Shown here: positions 23,701 to 34,148 of the stretch, one piece after another
Numbering within the stretch: position 1 is the stretch's first letter
How the letters are laid out: each line of letters begins with the position of its first letter
Assembly: GCF_000313135.1 (NCBI RefSeq)
Contig: NW_004457431.1
Span: 62,001 to 126,000 of the forward strand
Source of the DNA: Acanthamoeba castellanii str. Neff
Lineage: Eukaryota > Discosea > Longamoebia > Acanthamoebidae
Length of the DNA stretch: 64,000 bases
Reading direction: 5' to 3'
The notes under the pieces: generated by a model
Databases searched by the model: none
What the model saw: the letters and a program-made list of their open reading frames with translations, nothing else
What the model was told of the DNA's origin: nothing
Made by a program: the position numbers and the translations under genes

Positions 23701-26700
23701 ATCCTCGGCAGAGCACAGCCCGCAGAAGTGGTCCGGTTCAGCGGGGGTCGTTGCATAGGTCTTGTTCTCGCAGTTGGACTCGCAGTAGTAGTCCCTGAGC
23801 GCGCCGTACGCGGCCGATTGGTGAGAACAAAGCAACCAGAGACGAGTGGTTGGTGGTGGCAGGAGAGATCATCGCATGAAACCTGTTGCTGGAGTTGAAT
23901 GGTTTGATCTGGCACGGTGCCCAGTTGCAGCTGGGCGAGCCTTCGCAATGTCCCGTGCGCGAGTACATGTCGATCTCCGGTCCGCCCTTGCAGGTCGCTG
24001 CATCACATGCCACCATCAAATCAGCGTTCGATGCAATGCCGTCAACCAAGGGGACAGGACATACGTGCGGTCACGTTGGCAACGAAGACGTCGAAGAAAG
24101 CCAAGCCTTCTGACTGCGCGTCTGCGTGGGAAGGCCAGCTGTTAGGTGGTGTGCACACAGCCCCCATCTAGGCCGGACAATTCGCGTACCGGTCAGGCCC
24201 CACTGAGCGCGAATGTAGTTCTTCTCCTCGTCGCTCATCTTCTCCATAACACACTGTCGGAGGTGATCGGTTAGAGACCATGACAGAGGCCGGTCTAATT
24301 GAGTCAGAAGAGCTTGGGTCGCACCTCGGCGAGGAGGGCATTCTGTGCGGCCACATCGAGCGGCACATGGGAGCACGCCCCGCCCCACTGGCATGTAGAG
24401 TTGGTGGGGCAGTCGGAGTCCACCTGGCACGGAATCGCGCAGCGGCGAAACACCGAGCAGGCTTGGCCTGTTGGCAACCGATCGGATTGATCAGCGCATG
24501 ACTCGCCGCAAGTTGCATTGCGCGCGCGCACCTTTGGGGCAGTCGATGACCGAGTCGCAGTAGGTGCCCAGCAATCGCGCTTCACAGTCCCCGCCATGAT
24601 CCTGACTTCGGAACCCTCCGGCCTGCACACAAAGACCAGCGCTCGAATGAGACGTGACAGAGCAGAGACCATGAGGTGTGTTGGTGAAGTACGTCGATGA
24701 TGTTGGCGGCGCAGTTGCGCGTGGGGTCGTCTTCGAACTCCATCGAAGCAGCATAGTCTTCCAGGGAGAGGTACATGCAGCCCGGTTCCGAGCTGCACAT
24801 TGCCTCAACGCGCGCTTGCACAGCTTCGCAGGTGGTCACAGCGTAGTCGATCTCCCGTGCCACGCAGTTGTCCTCAAACAACAGCCTGCCCATCGCAATG
24901 AAGTCTTTGGTCAGCCCACTTGCGGACTGTGTGAGGAATGCATGGTCGATTACGCACAGGTTGTTGCAGCAGGGGTCGGTGGTGGCGTTGAACGCTGGAT
25001 CGACCGATGAGCAACGGATGCTGCTCTGTGTGGTGTTGTACGTTGCCTTCTTCCGCACAAACGATTGGTCGACCCACGACTTGCAGCCGAACCACCCATC
25101 ACTGTCGTTCTCAACCCGGACCCCATGTCAGTGTCCTCCTAGACAACCTCCCGTTGTCCCCGGGCCGGGGAATGAGTCACGTACGTGGCAACAAAGGCGT
25201 TGGAATAGAAGAGAAGCTGGTAGAAGTTGTCGTTGCTGGTGGCAGTGTCGTAGAGGGCATTGAGACTGTGCAGACCGGCTACGGCTGCCTCGAACTTAAT
25301 CTCGTCGCACTCAGGCTCGTACAGCTCCAAGGGCGCGCTCTCTGCCACACTCTGATATGCAGCGTCAGTGCCGGGCACCACATCGCTTCTATATGACCCG
25401 TCTGCGGCGCACCTCCCCATCAGCGTTGACAAGGTTGACGAAGGAGACGCTGCAGTTTGCCAACGAGGGCTCGTAGGCCTCGAGCAGCTGATGGGGCGAG
25501 ACCGTTTCGACTTGCCTCCAGAACGACACCTGTGCATCGTTGCTCTCAAACTGAACACCCGGGAGCCTGAGAGCCGCACGCGCGTAAGACATCTGTTGCA
25601 GTTGGCCGAGCGAAAGCAAGTGATTCCCCCACGTACGGGTCTTTGCCGCGCATGGCCAGGTAGTGCATGCCCGTTTCGTTGGAGGGAAGGGTGATGCTGT
25701 GCCACCAGCCAGCGGTCAGGCTAGTGTTAGGCCGGCAGTAGCGAATTGCGAGGAGGGCAGACGTACCCGGTGTTGGTACAGGAGGGGTCGCTCCACGTCG
25801 AGCATTCCGAGTCTCCACAGGTGACAGTCATGTCGACTGTGGCACAGGTGGCCACGCATGACTGTGAGTTTCCTTAATCACATCGAGTGTGCGGTTGGCG
25901 TACTGTATCGATAGAAATACTTGGCGGGAAGCAGCTCGTTCATGTCGTAGATGAAGAGCTCGTAGGTGACGTTGGAGTTGGCGTAGACGTTGATGAAGAG
26001 CGGCTGGTTGGCGTCGAAGTTGGGACTGCCCTGCCCGCAGCAGAAGGACCTGGGGACCGGCCGGCTGTTGCCCGCGCTGCTGCCCCAGTAGTAGCCGCTG
26101 CCCGACGGGTAGACCACCGAGTCTTGGCCCATGTACAGCGCGACGCTGCCCGACGAGGGGAAGGCCAGTACGATCAGGTTGGAGCACGGCGGGAAGGTCA
26201 GGGCGTAGAACTTGTTGTCTCCCGCCGTGAGGGTCGCCTTGTCGTACACGTAGCCTGCACAAATCGTGGACGATGTCACTCAGCAAGCACGAATCGTACA
26301 CGATCTCCGAAGCGAGTAGCGCGACGGAAGGAAGATGAAAAGATGAAAAGATGAACGTGTACCCTGGGTCATGTTGAGACAGGTCTGGTTATCGTAGCAG
26401 GTGGTCCCGGTGAAGGGCGTGCTGCTGTCACAAGAGCTGCTGCACGTGGAGGCCGAGCATCCGAGGTAGGACACCGCATCCGCCACGTAGAGAGTCTCGT
26501 TGAAGAAGACGTCACCGTAGTCGAACTGCACCGTCATCCCCAACTCTGTTGTCGTTGTCCAAGTCAATAGAGACGGTCAGTAGTTGATGCAGTTGGCCCC
26601 TCCCCCGTTGGCCAACACCAGGTCCGGAACATGTTTATGTTGCAGGCCCCAATCGCAAAAAAGTGGCGGCCCGCACACCACTTCCGTTTTAGGAGCTAGT

Positions 26701-26983
26701 CTTGAGATAGGGAGAAGGAAGATGAGGGAGAAGGAGCGCCACAACGTTGATGGTTTGGGGGAGGGAGGGAGGGAGGGTTGTGGCCATTGTGTGGGGGGAG
26801 GGGGTAAGATCTAGAAAAATGGGCCGAACCTGATGCCTGCCGCATGGAGTGGCGCGCTCTCTGAATGACGGGCGCTGAGTCGACCAGGGCGATCACCAGC
26901 ACGGCCATGGCGAGCGCCACCGCCAGCCACGACGCCCCCGTCCATGTTCCAGCAAGGCCACGCCCACCACGCTCCCATCTCAT
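19137..26983 (-). CDS. Giant Cys-rich ectodomain protein with C-terminal multi-pass domain (THH1/TOM1-like)
   Basis: The start at 26983 (MRWERGGRGLAGTWTG) is chosen because a hydrophobic signal segment follows directly (WLAVALAMAVLVIALVDS). An in-frame upstream ATG at 27091 would bury it. Many short exons then encode a long extracellular region rich in paired Cys, Trp and N-x-S/T sites. Examples are CSASTCSSSCDSS near 26430, YKLTFPPCSN-like text near 26200, CNWAPCQIKPFNSSNR near 23920 and CCSDGVCVYPFQLEADS near 22480. The C-terminal third has seven or eight hydrophobic spans, among them LFYLAVALYALLLIPNTLAI (20550), VYLFLSIYTLLLFFWYTL (20150), FLYAFLLVLVIIFIALEA (19950), VIIAVALVLAIAFAG (19700) and IIFVIVVELLPLTLLIFTVY (19350). 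The final VELLPLTLLIF followed by a basic stretch resembles the end of THH1/TOM1/TOM3 proteins. The tail is Ser-rich. A surface receptor role is inferred. Two adjacent genes cannot be excluded. Confidence 0.62.
20713..20762. repeat. (GCAC)n tetranucleotide repeat in intron
   Basis: About twelve ACGC/GCAC units lie in an intron of the giant receptor-like gene. Confidence 0.9.
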
Positions 26984-27195
26984 GGTGCCCTCCCGCTGCT
27001 CTCTGTCCTTCGGATGTGCGCGTGTGTGATGTCGGTTCGGCAAGTCCCGGGAAATTAGGTCAATCAATGGTCGGTCGGTGAAGGCAACCAACGCCCGTGC
27101 GGAGTGGCGGGTATCGTGGTTGGCTGGTTTTATGTATTTTTATCGAATGACGCATTTTTTGTATTTTTATCTTTGTTTGCTGTCGCCTGCGGCCC

Positions 27196-28384
27196 TCAGG
27201 CGATGTATTTGAGGAGTGTGCGGTCGTTGGCGTCGCGGTCGAGGAAGCCTCGCTCGATCAGCGACTCCAGGCGCGCCTTGAGCAGCTTCGCCTGTGGCAG
27301 GAACCTCACCTTTAGGATGTCCACCACCTGTTGTGTGCGTTGCGTGTTAAGTGTTTCAAGCACACATGTGCGGTGCGGTGCGTCGGTGAGGAAGATGGAG
27401 AGGGAGATGGAGGAGTCACCTGAAGCTGAAGCTCGGTCCACGAGAGCACGTTTCGAGACTTGAGCACGCGGACCATGGCCGCATCCACCTCGAACGCTCG
27501 CTGCTTCACGACGGCCACCTGATCCTGCTTGGCCTGCTTGGATTCCTGCTTGGCGCTTCCGGCGGGGAAGGCAACGCGCCGCTTCTTCTTGAGGTCGATC
27601 TTGACAGTGAACACGTCGTCGTCGTTGATCTTTTCAGCGCTGGACTCCGCATCGACTTCGCTCTCGCCGCCCTTCGCCGATTTCTCCGCCTGCCCCTGGC
27701 ACGAGTGGACGTGAGTTTTAGCGGCAATACACACGACACACACACGACACACACGACACACACCTCGGTTTGAACTTCTGCGGGACTCTGTGTGGAGCGC
27801 TCGAGTGCTGTGAAGCTCCAGCAGGCCAGAGGCTGAATGGCGGCCTTGAGAATCTCCATGAGGTTGATGTCGTACTCGGACGAGCGCGACGCCCGCAGCT
27901 TGGCCCGGGACTGGTCGCCGGGCCACAGGACGGCCTTGATCTCGTTGAGCGCCCAGGCGTCCTTCTGGTTGAAGAGCAGCAGGATCGACGCCTGGAGGGG
28001 CGTCACCACCAATTCCCGCTTGGCCTTGCCCTCCGTGGTGGACAGCATCACCGTTCCGTGGTTGTACAACCAGCGCAGCTGCTTCGATCCGCCTATTTAA
28101 CAAATATATTTATAAATTAATTAATCAATCAATCAATTATACGACAAATTGCATTTATCTCAAAAATATTTTTAATATCTTTAGTAAATAAATTCAAATG
28201 AATGAGGGCGGGAGGTACCGGTTTCGTGTTTGTAGAACTCTTCGAACTTGGAGACGGACGCGACGAACTCGGACGACTGACCGGGGAGGGGGAACTTATC
28301 GACGCCCGAGATCGGCCAGAACGAGTCGTTCAGCACCTGCACCGACAACTGCAGCCCGGCCACCTGTTGTTTTTTACGATGGTC

Positions 28385-28423
<39 letters not shown>

Positions 28424-31014
28424 TTAGTCCGTCGTGATGGACAGACGAGTGGTGGCGACATAGGCCGTGTGAGGTGGCCCACCTTGTCGGAGTCGCCATT
28501 CCATTCCTGGAACCGCTGCTTGACCCGGGCGATGGACTCGTCCTCGGCGTCGGTGAACATGCCCTGGAGGCGCCGAGTGAAGGAATTGCCGCACTGGGCC
28601 TTGAGCAGGGAGATGAAGTTCTTCTCTGCCGTTTCGTCGAAACCGGACCCGCGCGCCAGCAGGCGCTTGCACAGCCCGCGCCGGGCGTACTCTGCGAACT
28701 CGTCCTTGTCTCGAAAGTACGAGAACAGCCGCGCGATGTCCTGCCACCCCGTCACCGCGACCCAAGGCGTGTGCGCTGTCAAACCAGCTGACTCTACCAA
28801 CCCGCGAGCAGAGGGGAGGCCGTGGGTGAACCTCGAGCTGGGCGGCCTTTTCCTCTTCGGCGATCTTGGCCTTGCCCTTGAGCAGGTAGTCGAGATAGAA
28901 GTTGAGCAGCCTGCGCGCACGCGCGCGTGTAGAATGGTTAGGCGGTGCTTTTCAGAGAAGAAGCGACAGTGACAGAGGTGCAGAGACGTGCCTGGACGTG
29001 GTGAATTTGCCCGCGCTCAGGTTCATGATGGTGACGAAGGCCTTGTCGAAGGCCTCCTTGAAGCTGGAGTTCTTCAAGAAGCACTGGTCGACCTGCGCCG
29101 AATATTTGGTGTAGAGCTCCGCCGTCTGGTCGCCGGTGGTGTGTTGGGCGTTAGTGACCTTGGGCGACACTGGACTTGAAAGGGGGAAAAAAAGCGGTAC
29201 CTGTTGGATGAAGCTGATTGCAGACTTCATGGCAGCTTGGGCGGTCTTCTTGGAGGCCTGTTCCTTGACGATCGCCACACCCTGCGCGGCGACGTGCTCC
29301 TCGAAGGTCTTGGCACTGTTGGTGAGTCCGTTGGCCACTCGCGACAGCAAAAAATAGAATCGCGTCATATCTACCACACACACCACACACACACCACACA
29401 CACACACCACAACCACACACACACCAGGGAGAGTGTGCGTGAGTGCCACTGTCGTAGGTGAGCGTGGAGTGGGACTCACCCTGCTGCCTGTCGGCGGTGA
29501 GCATGCTCTTGAAGGTCGCCTGGAGCGATTCCATGTGATTCTCGATCAATGCAAAATTGAGCGCTTGCTCCAGCTTGGCCAGGGTGTCCTTGTAGGAGGC
29601 CTCGCAGTTGCTCGACTCCTCTTTGATGCGCTCTTCGGCCTGTGCATTCGCGTGGTGCACATCAACGTCGTGTTAAAAAGCAGTTCACACGACAAAAACA
29701 CACGACACACGACACACGACACACGACACACGACACACACCACGATAGTGCGTTGCAGGCGCGTTACCTTGGTCATGTAGTCCGAAATGCTGTTGGAGGA
29801 CAAGAAGTTGGTGGACTCGTTGACGTAGTACGCCTTGGTCTCCTCGAGGAAACGAGCCTCGAACTCCTGTTCGTAGAACTTGCGCGAGTCGTCGAGTGCG
29901 ATCGCGTCTGCGCGCGTGAGCACCACCAGACACGACGTCAGCGACAACACACATCATGCACCCTCTCCCTAGACACGAATCGAAAAGCGTGTTCGTGTGT
30001 TCGTGCAACGTACTCAGACTCTCGATCATGTCCCTGACGAGGGACTTGTCGAGCATGGCGCCGTTCCTGTCGCGTTCGATGTACGAGAAGAGCGCTGAGA
30101 GGAGCTGCTCCTTCAGCGCCTTGTAGCAGTACTCTCGCCACACCCAGATCGACAGCTGAGAACGGAAGCGGGAGAGTGAGTAAAATGCAAACGGCCCGGT
30201 CGAGCCGGCGCCAGCACATCAAGAAGACGACGAAGAGAGTGTAGCAGTGCGTGCGGCGTACCGGTGCAATCTCGCGCACGTCCTTCTTGGACGCCCTCTG
30301 TGAGGGAATCCAAAAGCGAGCCTGTCCGGTGGTCAGGGTGAGTGAGCACGGTGGTGCCGGGTCATGTTGAGAGAGAGAGAGAGGAATGGCCGGCTGGTAC
30401 CAGAATCTGAGAGGTGTTGGCGATGGCACGAGCAGAGGAGCGGTAGATCTCAAAGGTCTCGAGGTACTTCTTCAGAAGCGAGACATCCTTCAGATCAGCC
30501 AGTTTCTGTACGTCAAGTAGAAGAGATTAGGGTCCCCTTAAAAAGAACTGGATTGAGGCCGGCTGGTAGGCGCTGGGTACCGTGTTGATGATGTGGGCAA
30601 CCTGCTTCACGAAGCTCGCGCGAAGGCAGTTGTAAAGGCCAAGCTCGTGTCGGTCAGTGCCAGTGCACAGCTTGTAGCAGGTACTGCACATAGATGAAAA
30701 ACACAAATTAGTCCACCAAGAGGGTGCCAGCCCAACGTTTGATGGCCGCCAGGTGCAAGGTTTGCCTCAATTGAAATTGAAATTGCCAATTGAATTTTAC
30801 GAAATTGAATGAAGAGGCAAAGATTCTCGAGAATTGAATGAAGAGCAAGGGGTCGGGGCTGCACGTACTCATAGTGCCCCATCCATTCTTTCCTCGTCAA
30901 ACTTTCCTTGTTGTCAATGGCGTTCATTATCTTGTGGCACCCAGCCGCGAGGGTGTGCAGCGAAGGGTGATCATCTTCTATCACTTCCTCTGCCATCATT
31001 TTCTGACTGTCCAA
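27196..31014 (-). CDS. Cullin (cullin-RING ubiquitin ligase scaffold, CUL1-like)
   Basis: Cullins bridge a RING protein (C-terminus) and substrate adaptors (N-terminus). The model starts at 31014 (MDSQKMMAEEVIEDDHPSL). N-terminal cullin repeats follow, including LSIWVWREYCYKALKEQLLS and ERDRNGAMLDKSLVRDMIES, then FYEQEFEARFLEETKAYYVN and SISDYMTKAEERIKEE. The cullin homology region gives DIARLFSYFRDKDEFAEYAR, RGLCKRLLARGSGF and FTDAEDESIARVKQRFQEW, then QLSVQVLNDSFWP and LRWLYNHGTVMLS. The C-terminal winged helix has VDAAMVRVLKSRNVLSW, whose Lys is the expected neddylation site, and ends with ESLIERGFLDRDANDRTLLK and YIA before TGA at 27196-27198. About fourteen exons are present. The gene lies head to head with APC11. 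The retained neddylation site argues against APC2. The assignment to a particular cullin class is not certain. Confidence 0.92.
28385..28424. repeat. (GTGC)n tetranucleotide repeat in cullin intron
   Basis: About nine GTGC units lie in an intron of the cullin gene. Confidence 0.9.
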
Positions 31015-31351
31015 CGCTGGCCACGCTCTGGCTGTTTCTTGTGTTGTTGTTCTGCCTCAGTTTATTTCGGTTCTCCTCCTTCACTAAAATGGGCGCAATA
31101 TATCTTTCCATTTTCTTGAATTGCATTAATTGTTATAAATGCAAGATTTATTTGCTGATCCTGGTTGAGGTCAACCAACTGCTGGTCCTTGCTTGGCGCC
31201 CAGGTAGAGCATGACCGTCAAGCCCTTGCATTCGCGAGTGATTGGGCCTTTGCGAAAAGCTGCGTAGCAAGCCTTGTTCTGCGTGAGCCAAAAAGTGGCG
31301 GGAAAAGATCAAAACAAAACAAAACAAAAGTAAATCTGCGCAACAAAAGCG
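31015..31351. promoter_or_regulatory. Shared head-to-head intergenic region, cullin and APC11
   Basis: Only 337 bases separate the two divergent start codons, so both promoters must overlap here or in the 5' ends. I see an A/T-rich patch near 31085-31150 but no element I can name. Confidence 0.4.
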
Positions 31352-31843
31352 ATGGAGGGAGATGTTGAGTGGGTCCAACAGATTCCGCCACTCGTGGACG
31401 ACGATGAGTCACACCTTGACCAATCTATGACAGATCAACAAGAAGAGCGTCCCCGGCTACGGGTGCACATCAAAAAGTAATAATTTCATCCCAAATTTTT
31501 GCATTAGGCTCGAAGATGGAGGCCTAACAGGCGCTTGTGCAGGTGGCATGCCATTGCGGCCTGGCACTGGGATGTGCATGAGGACAGCTGCGGCATTTGC
31601 CGGATGCAGTTCGATACGTACTGCGTGGATTGCAAGAAGCCTGGCGATGAGTGCCCACCAAGTGCGTTCATCTCTCCATCTCTCGCGAGAGCGGTTAGCA
31701 AACGCCTTTCTAACCCGCTCTCACCTCCAGTCTGGGGCAAATGCAACCACATCTTCCATCTGCACTGCATCTTGAAGTGGATTCAACAGCAGGGCGCCGA
31801 GGCTCACTGCCCCATGTGCCGCCAGCCCTGGGAGTTCAAATAG
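31352..31843 (+). CDS. APC11: Anaphase-promoting complex subunit 11 (RING-H2)
   Basis: This is the catalytic RING subunit of the APC/C, which recruits the E2 enzyme that ubiquitinates securin and cyclins. There are three exons with exact GT-AG borders: 31352-31476, 31543-31661 and 31731-31843, giving 118 residues. The joins keep frame (HIKK joined to WHAIAAWHWDV; DECPP joined to IWGKCN). The signature KKWHAIAAWHWDV, CGICRMQFDTYCVDCKKPGD, ECPP, WGKCNHIFHLHCILKWIQQQ and HCPMCRQPWEFK matches APC11 almost throughout, with all RING-H2 zinc ligands. Known APC11 proteins are about 84 residues; this one has an acidic N-terminal extension of about 37 residues beginning MEGDVEWVQQIPPL. An internal Met at 31427 is too close to the core to settle the start. 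Confidence 0.95.
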
Positions 31844-32036
31844 AATCACCCACTCCCCCGCTCCACCATGTACATCTTCACCCACAACACTCTGCCTCTT
31901 CATCACGAGAAGGAAGCGCTTGGGGAGTGGCGAGTGATGAGGACAGGGTGTGTATTGTGAATCATGAGAGACGAGAAGGAAGAAGGAGGGTGGCTGTTGG
32001 GTGTAGTGGTACGAGGATAGCGAGAGGGGTTGAGGC

Positions 32037-33834
32037 TTAGGCTTTGAGCTTGGGGCGGAGCTCCTCCTTGGTGGGCACGCCGTGGATGTCGCCGGTGGAG
32101 ACGAGGGTGAGAGGAGAGGAGAAGACGCGGCGGGCCACGCGGGCCAGGTCGTCGCGAGTGACGGCGTCGAAGCGGGCGGCGTACTGGGCCGGGGCGAGGG
32201 GCGCGGTGCCGGCGAGGGTGTGGCGGGCGAGGTAGTCGACGAGGCCGGTGCGGGACTCGACCTCGCGGAAGAAGGAGGCCTTGGCCTGGTTCTTGGCCCT
32301 GGTGAGCTCGGCGTCGTCGACGGAGAAGCTGCCGGCGAGGCTGTTGAGTTCGGCGCTGAGCAGGCGGGCGGCATCGGCGCCGTGGCCGGGGAGGGCCTCC
32401 ACAAAGACGCCGAAGAGACCAGAGTCGCTGTAGGAGGCGTTGAGGGCGGAGGAGGCGAGCACGTAGTCGCCCTTGGCGAGCACGTTGCGGGCGAGGCGAG
32501 AGCGCAGGCCGACGCCGGGACCATCGCGGGTGAAGCGGGCAGCGCCGCCGAGGAGCGAGCTCAGGGTGCGCACGGCGAACACGTCGGGGTCGGCCAGGCT
32601 GGCGCCCTCGAAGGCGAGCGCGACGCGGGAGTTGCCGGGACCGGGGAGGCGGAGCTCGCCACCGGTGTAGGACGAGGCGGCGGTGTAGACGGCGCCGGGC
32701 TTGCGGTCGGCAGCCTCGAGGGTGGTCCACGGGGCCTTGTCCTCGGCGAAGGCGTCGGCGGGGAAGTACTTGTTGGCTTGGGCAACGAGCTGCTCGTGCT
32801 TGATGCCGTAGCCGACAAGGGCGACGTTGGAGGCCTGGTACCGCTCGTGGTGGTACCTGATGATGGCCTCCCTGGTGACGGCGCCCACTCTGTAGTTGGG
32901 GCAGTAGATGGAGTTACCCAGACCCTCATCCCTGTAGGCCTCACGGTGGATGGCCTCCACGAGAGCGGTGGCGGGGTTGGTCTCGGCCTCGTGCACCTCG
33001 GCGGCGACCTGAGGAGCGGCGTCCCTCACAATGTACTCCCACGCGAGCGGGTGCATGAGGTCGCGGAGCATCCACACGTAATCCTCGAGGTAATCGGGCA
33101 TCAGCTGGCCCGAGTACGAGATGTTCTCGCGACTCGCGGAAACATCGAAAGCCGCAGTGGCCACCTCCATCTCCCTGGTGACGGTAAGCGGGCTCCTGCT
33201 GCTCGTGCGCTATGTAGCAGCGGGGGGGGGGGATTAATATAGTACGCAGCATTCCGAGCCGGATGAAAGATGAAAAATGGCGGCAATTTGAGGTAATTGG
33301 CATACCGAGAAGGCAAGGTGCCTGAGGAAGTGAGCGGCACCGCGAGACTCACCGGTCTCGAAGCGGGCGCCGGCCTTGACGTGCAGGCCCACGGCGGCGA
33401 GCGGCAGCTCAGAGCTGACGGTGGTGACCTTCAGACCGCTGTCGAGCGTGGTGGTCTGAACATTGTCGAGGGTCTGAGGAGTGGCCTCCCAGGTCTGGGG
33501 CACAGAGCTATGGGCCTGCTTCAAGCTGGAAGTGGCGGTCCACGACGAGTAGCTCTGGAAATGGCGGCAAATAGTCAATCAATTGGCGAACGGGAGGGGG
33601 GGGGCTTTTTGTTCTAATAAGCGGCAATAAATGCTCCGAGCGCGACAGAAGTGAGGCGAGAGGACAAATGCGAAGGCAAATTAACAAGCAGCTGTGGCAA
33701 GGCGCAGATAAACCGCAGCAATTGCACATTGTACTCCAATTACTGACCTTCGATCCGAGGACGGAAGCGGAGGGCGACGAGGCGCGGGTCACTCCCTTAG
33801 CGAGGGACAAACGGGCAGCGTGCTGCGGCTTCAT
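32037..33834 (-). CDS. Inactive M16 peptidase family protein: cytochrome bc1 core protein 2-like (or MPP alpha)
   Basis: The start at 33834 (MKPQHAARLSLAKG) gives a basic, Ser/Ala-rich N-terminus typical of a mitochondrial presequence. After an intron the first M16 domain appears: TTTLDSGLKVTTVSSELPLA, VGLHVKAGARFETGESRGAA and HFLRHLAFS. The active peptidase motif HxxEH reads HFLRH, so the catalytic Glu is lost. The next exon most likely begins just upstream of 33200 with RTSSRSPLTVTREMEVATAA. The rest is one long exon, with SRENISYSGQLMPDYLEDYV, a second M16-like half starting VYTAASSYTGGELRLPGPGN and a degenerate glycine-rich loop near LLGGAARFTRDGPGVGLRSR. It ends PTKEELRPKLKA before TAA at 32037-32039. 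In complex III such inactive subunits are structural. MPP alpha is the alternative because of the partly Gly-rich loop. Confidence 0.85.
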
Positions 33835-34148
33835 AATGATGTTCGCGAAAATGCGTGAGTGCGGAACGAGGGCGGGGCAGGAGGCTCTCAATCTTCAGCG
33901 GCGCAGGCAAAGGCGACGGAGAAAATGGCCAGCAAGCCAAACCGCCACCTTAAATTCTTGTGACCGTGCGCGTTTCGTGCTCACCATGACGAACACAACA
34001 CGCAACACACGCCACCGCACACACGGACTCAACGCGCGTACATATTGATGCCATCGCTGGGGAACGAGTGAAAACTTTACATCGAGGAGATGACATAAAT
34101 ACAACATGTTGCTCGGCGAGAAGAAGGTGCGGGTGACGTCGCCTTGGT

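Noticed and set aside
27196..31014. Assignment of the cullin as APC2 because APC11 is adjacent
   Set aside because: The C-terminus keeps a neddylation-site context (VRVLKSRN) and an ordinary cullin ending, unlike APC2.
32082..33242. Long plus-strand frame of 386 codons, Gly/Val/Glu-rich
   Set aside because: It is the antisense shadow of the M16 family gene in GC-rich DNA; the minus frame has the real motifs.
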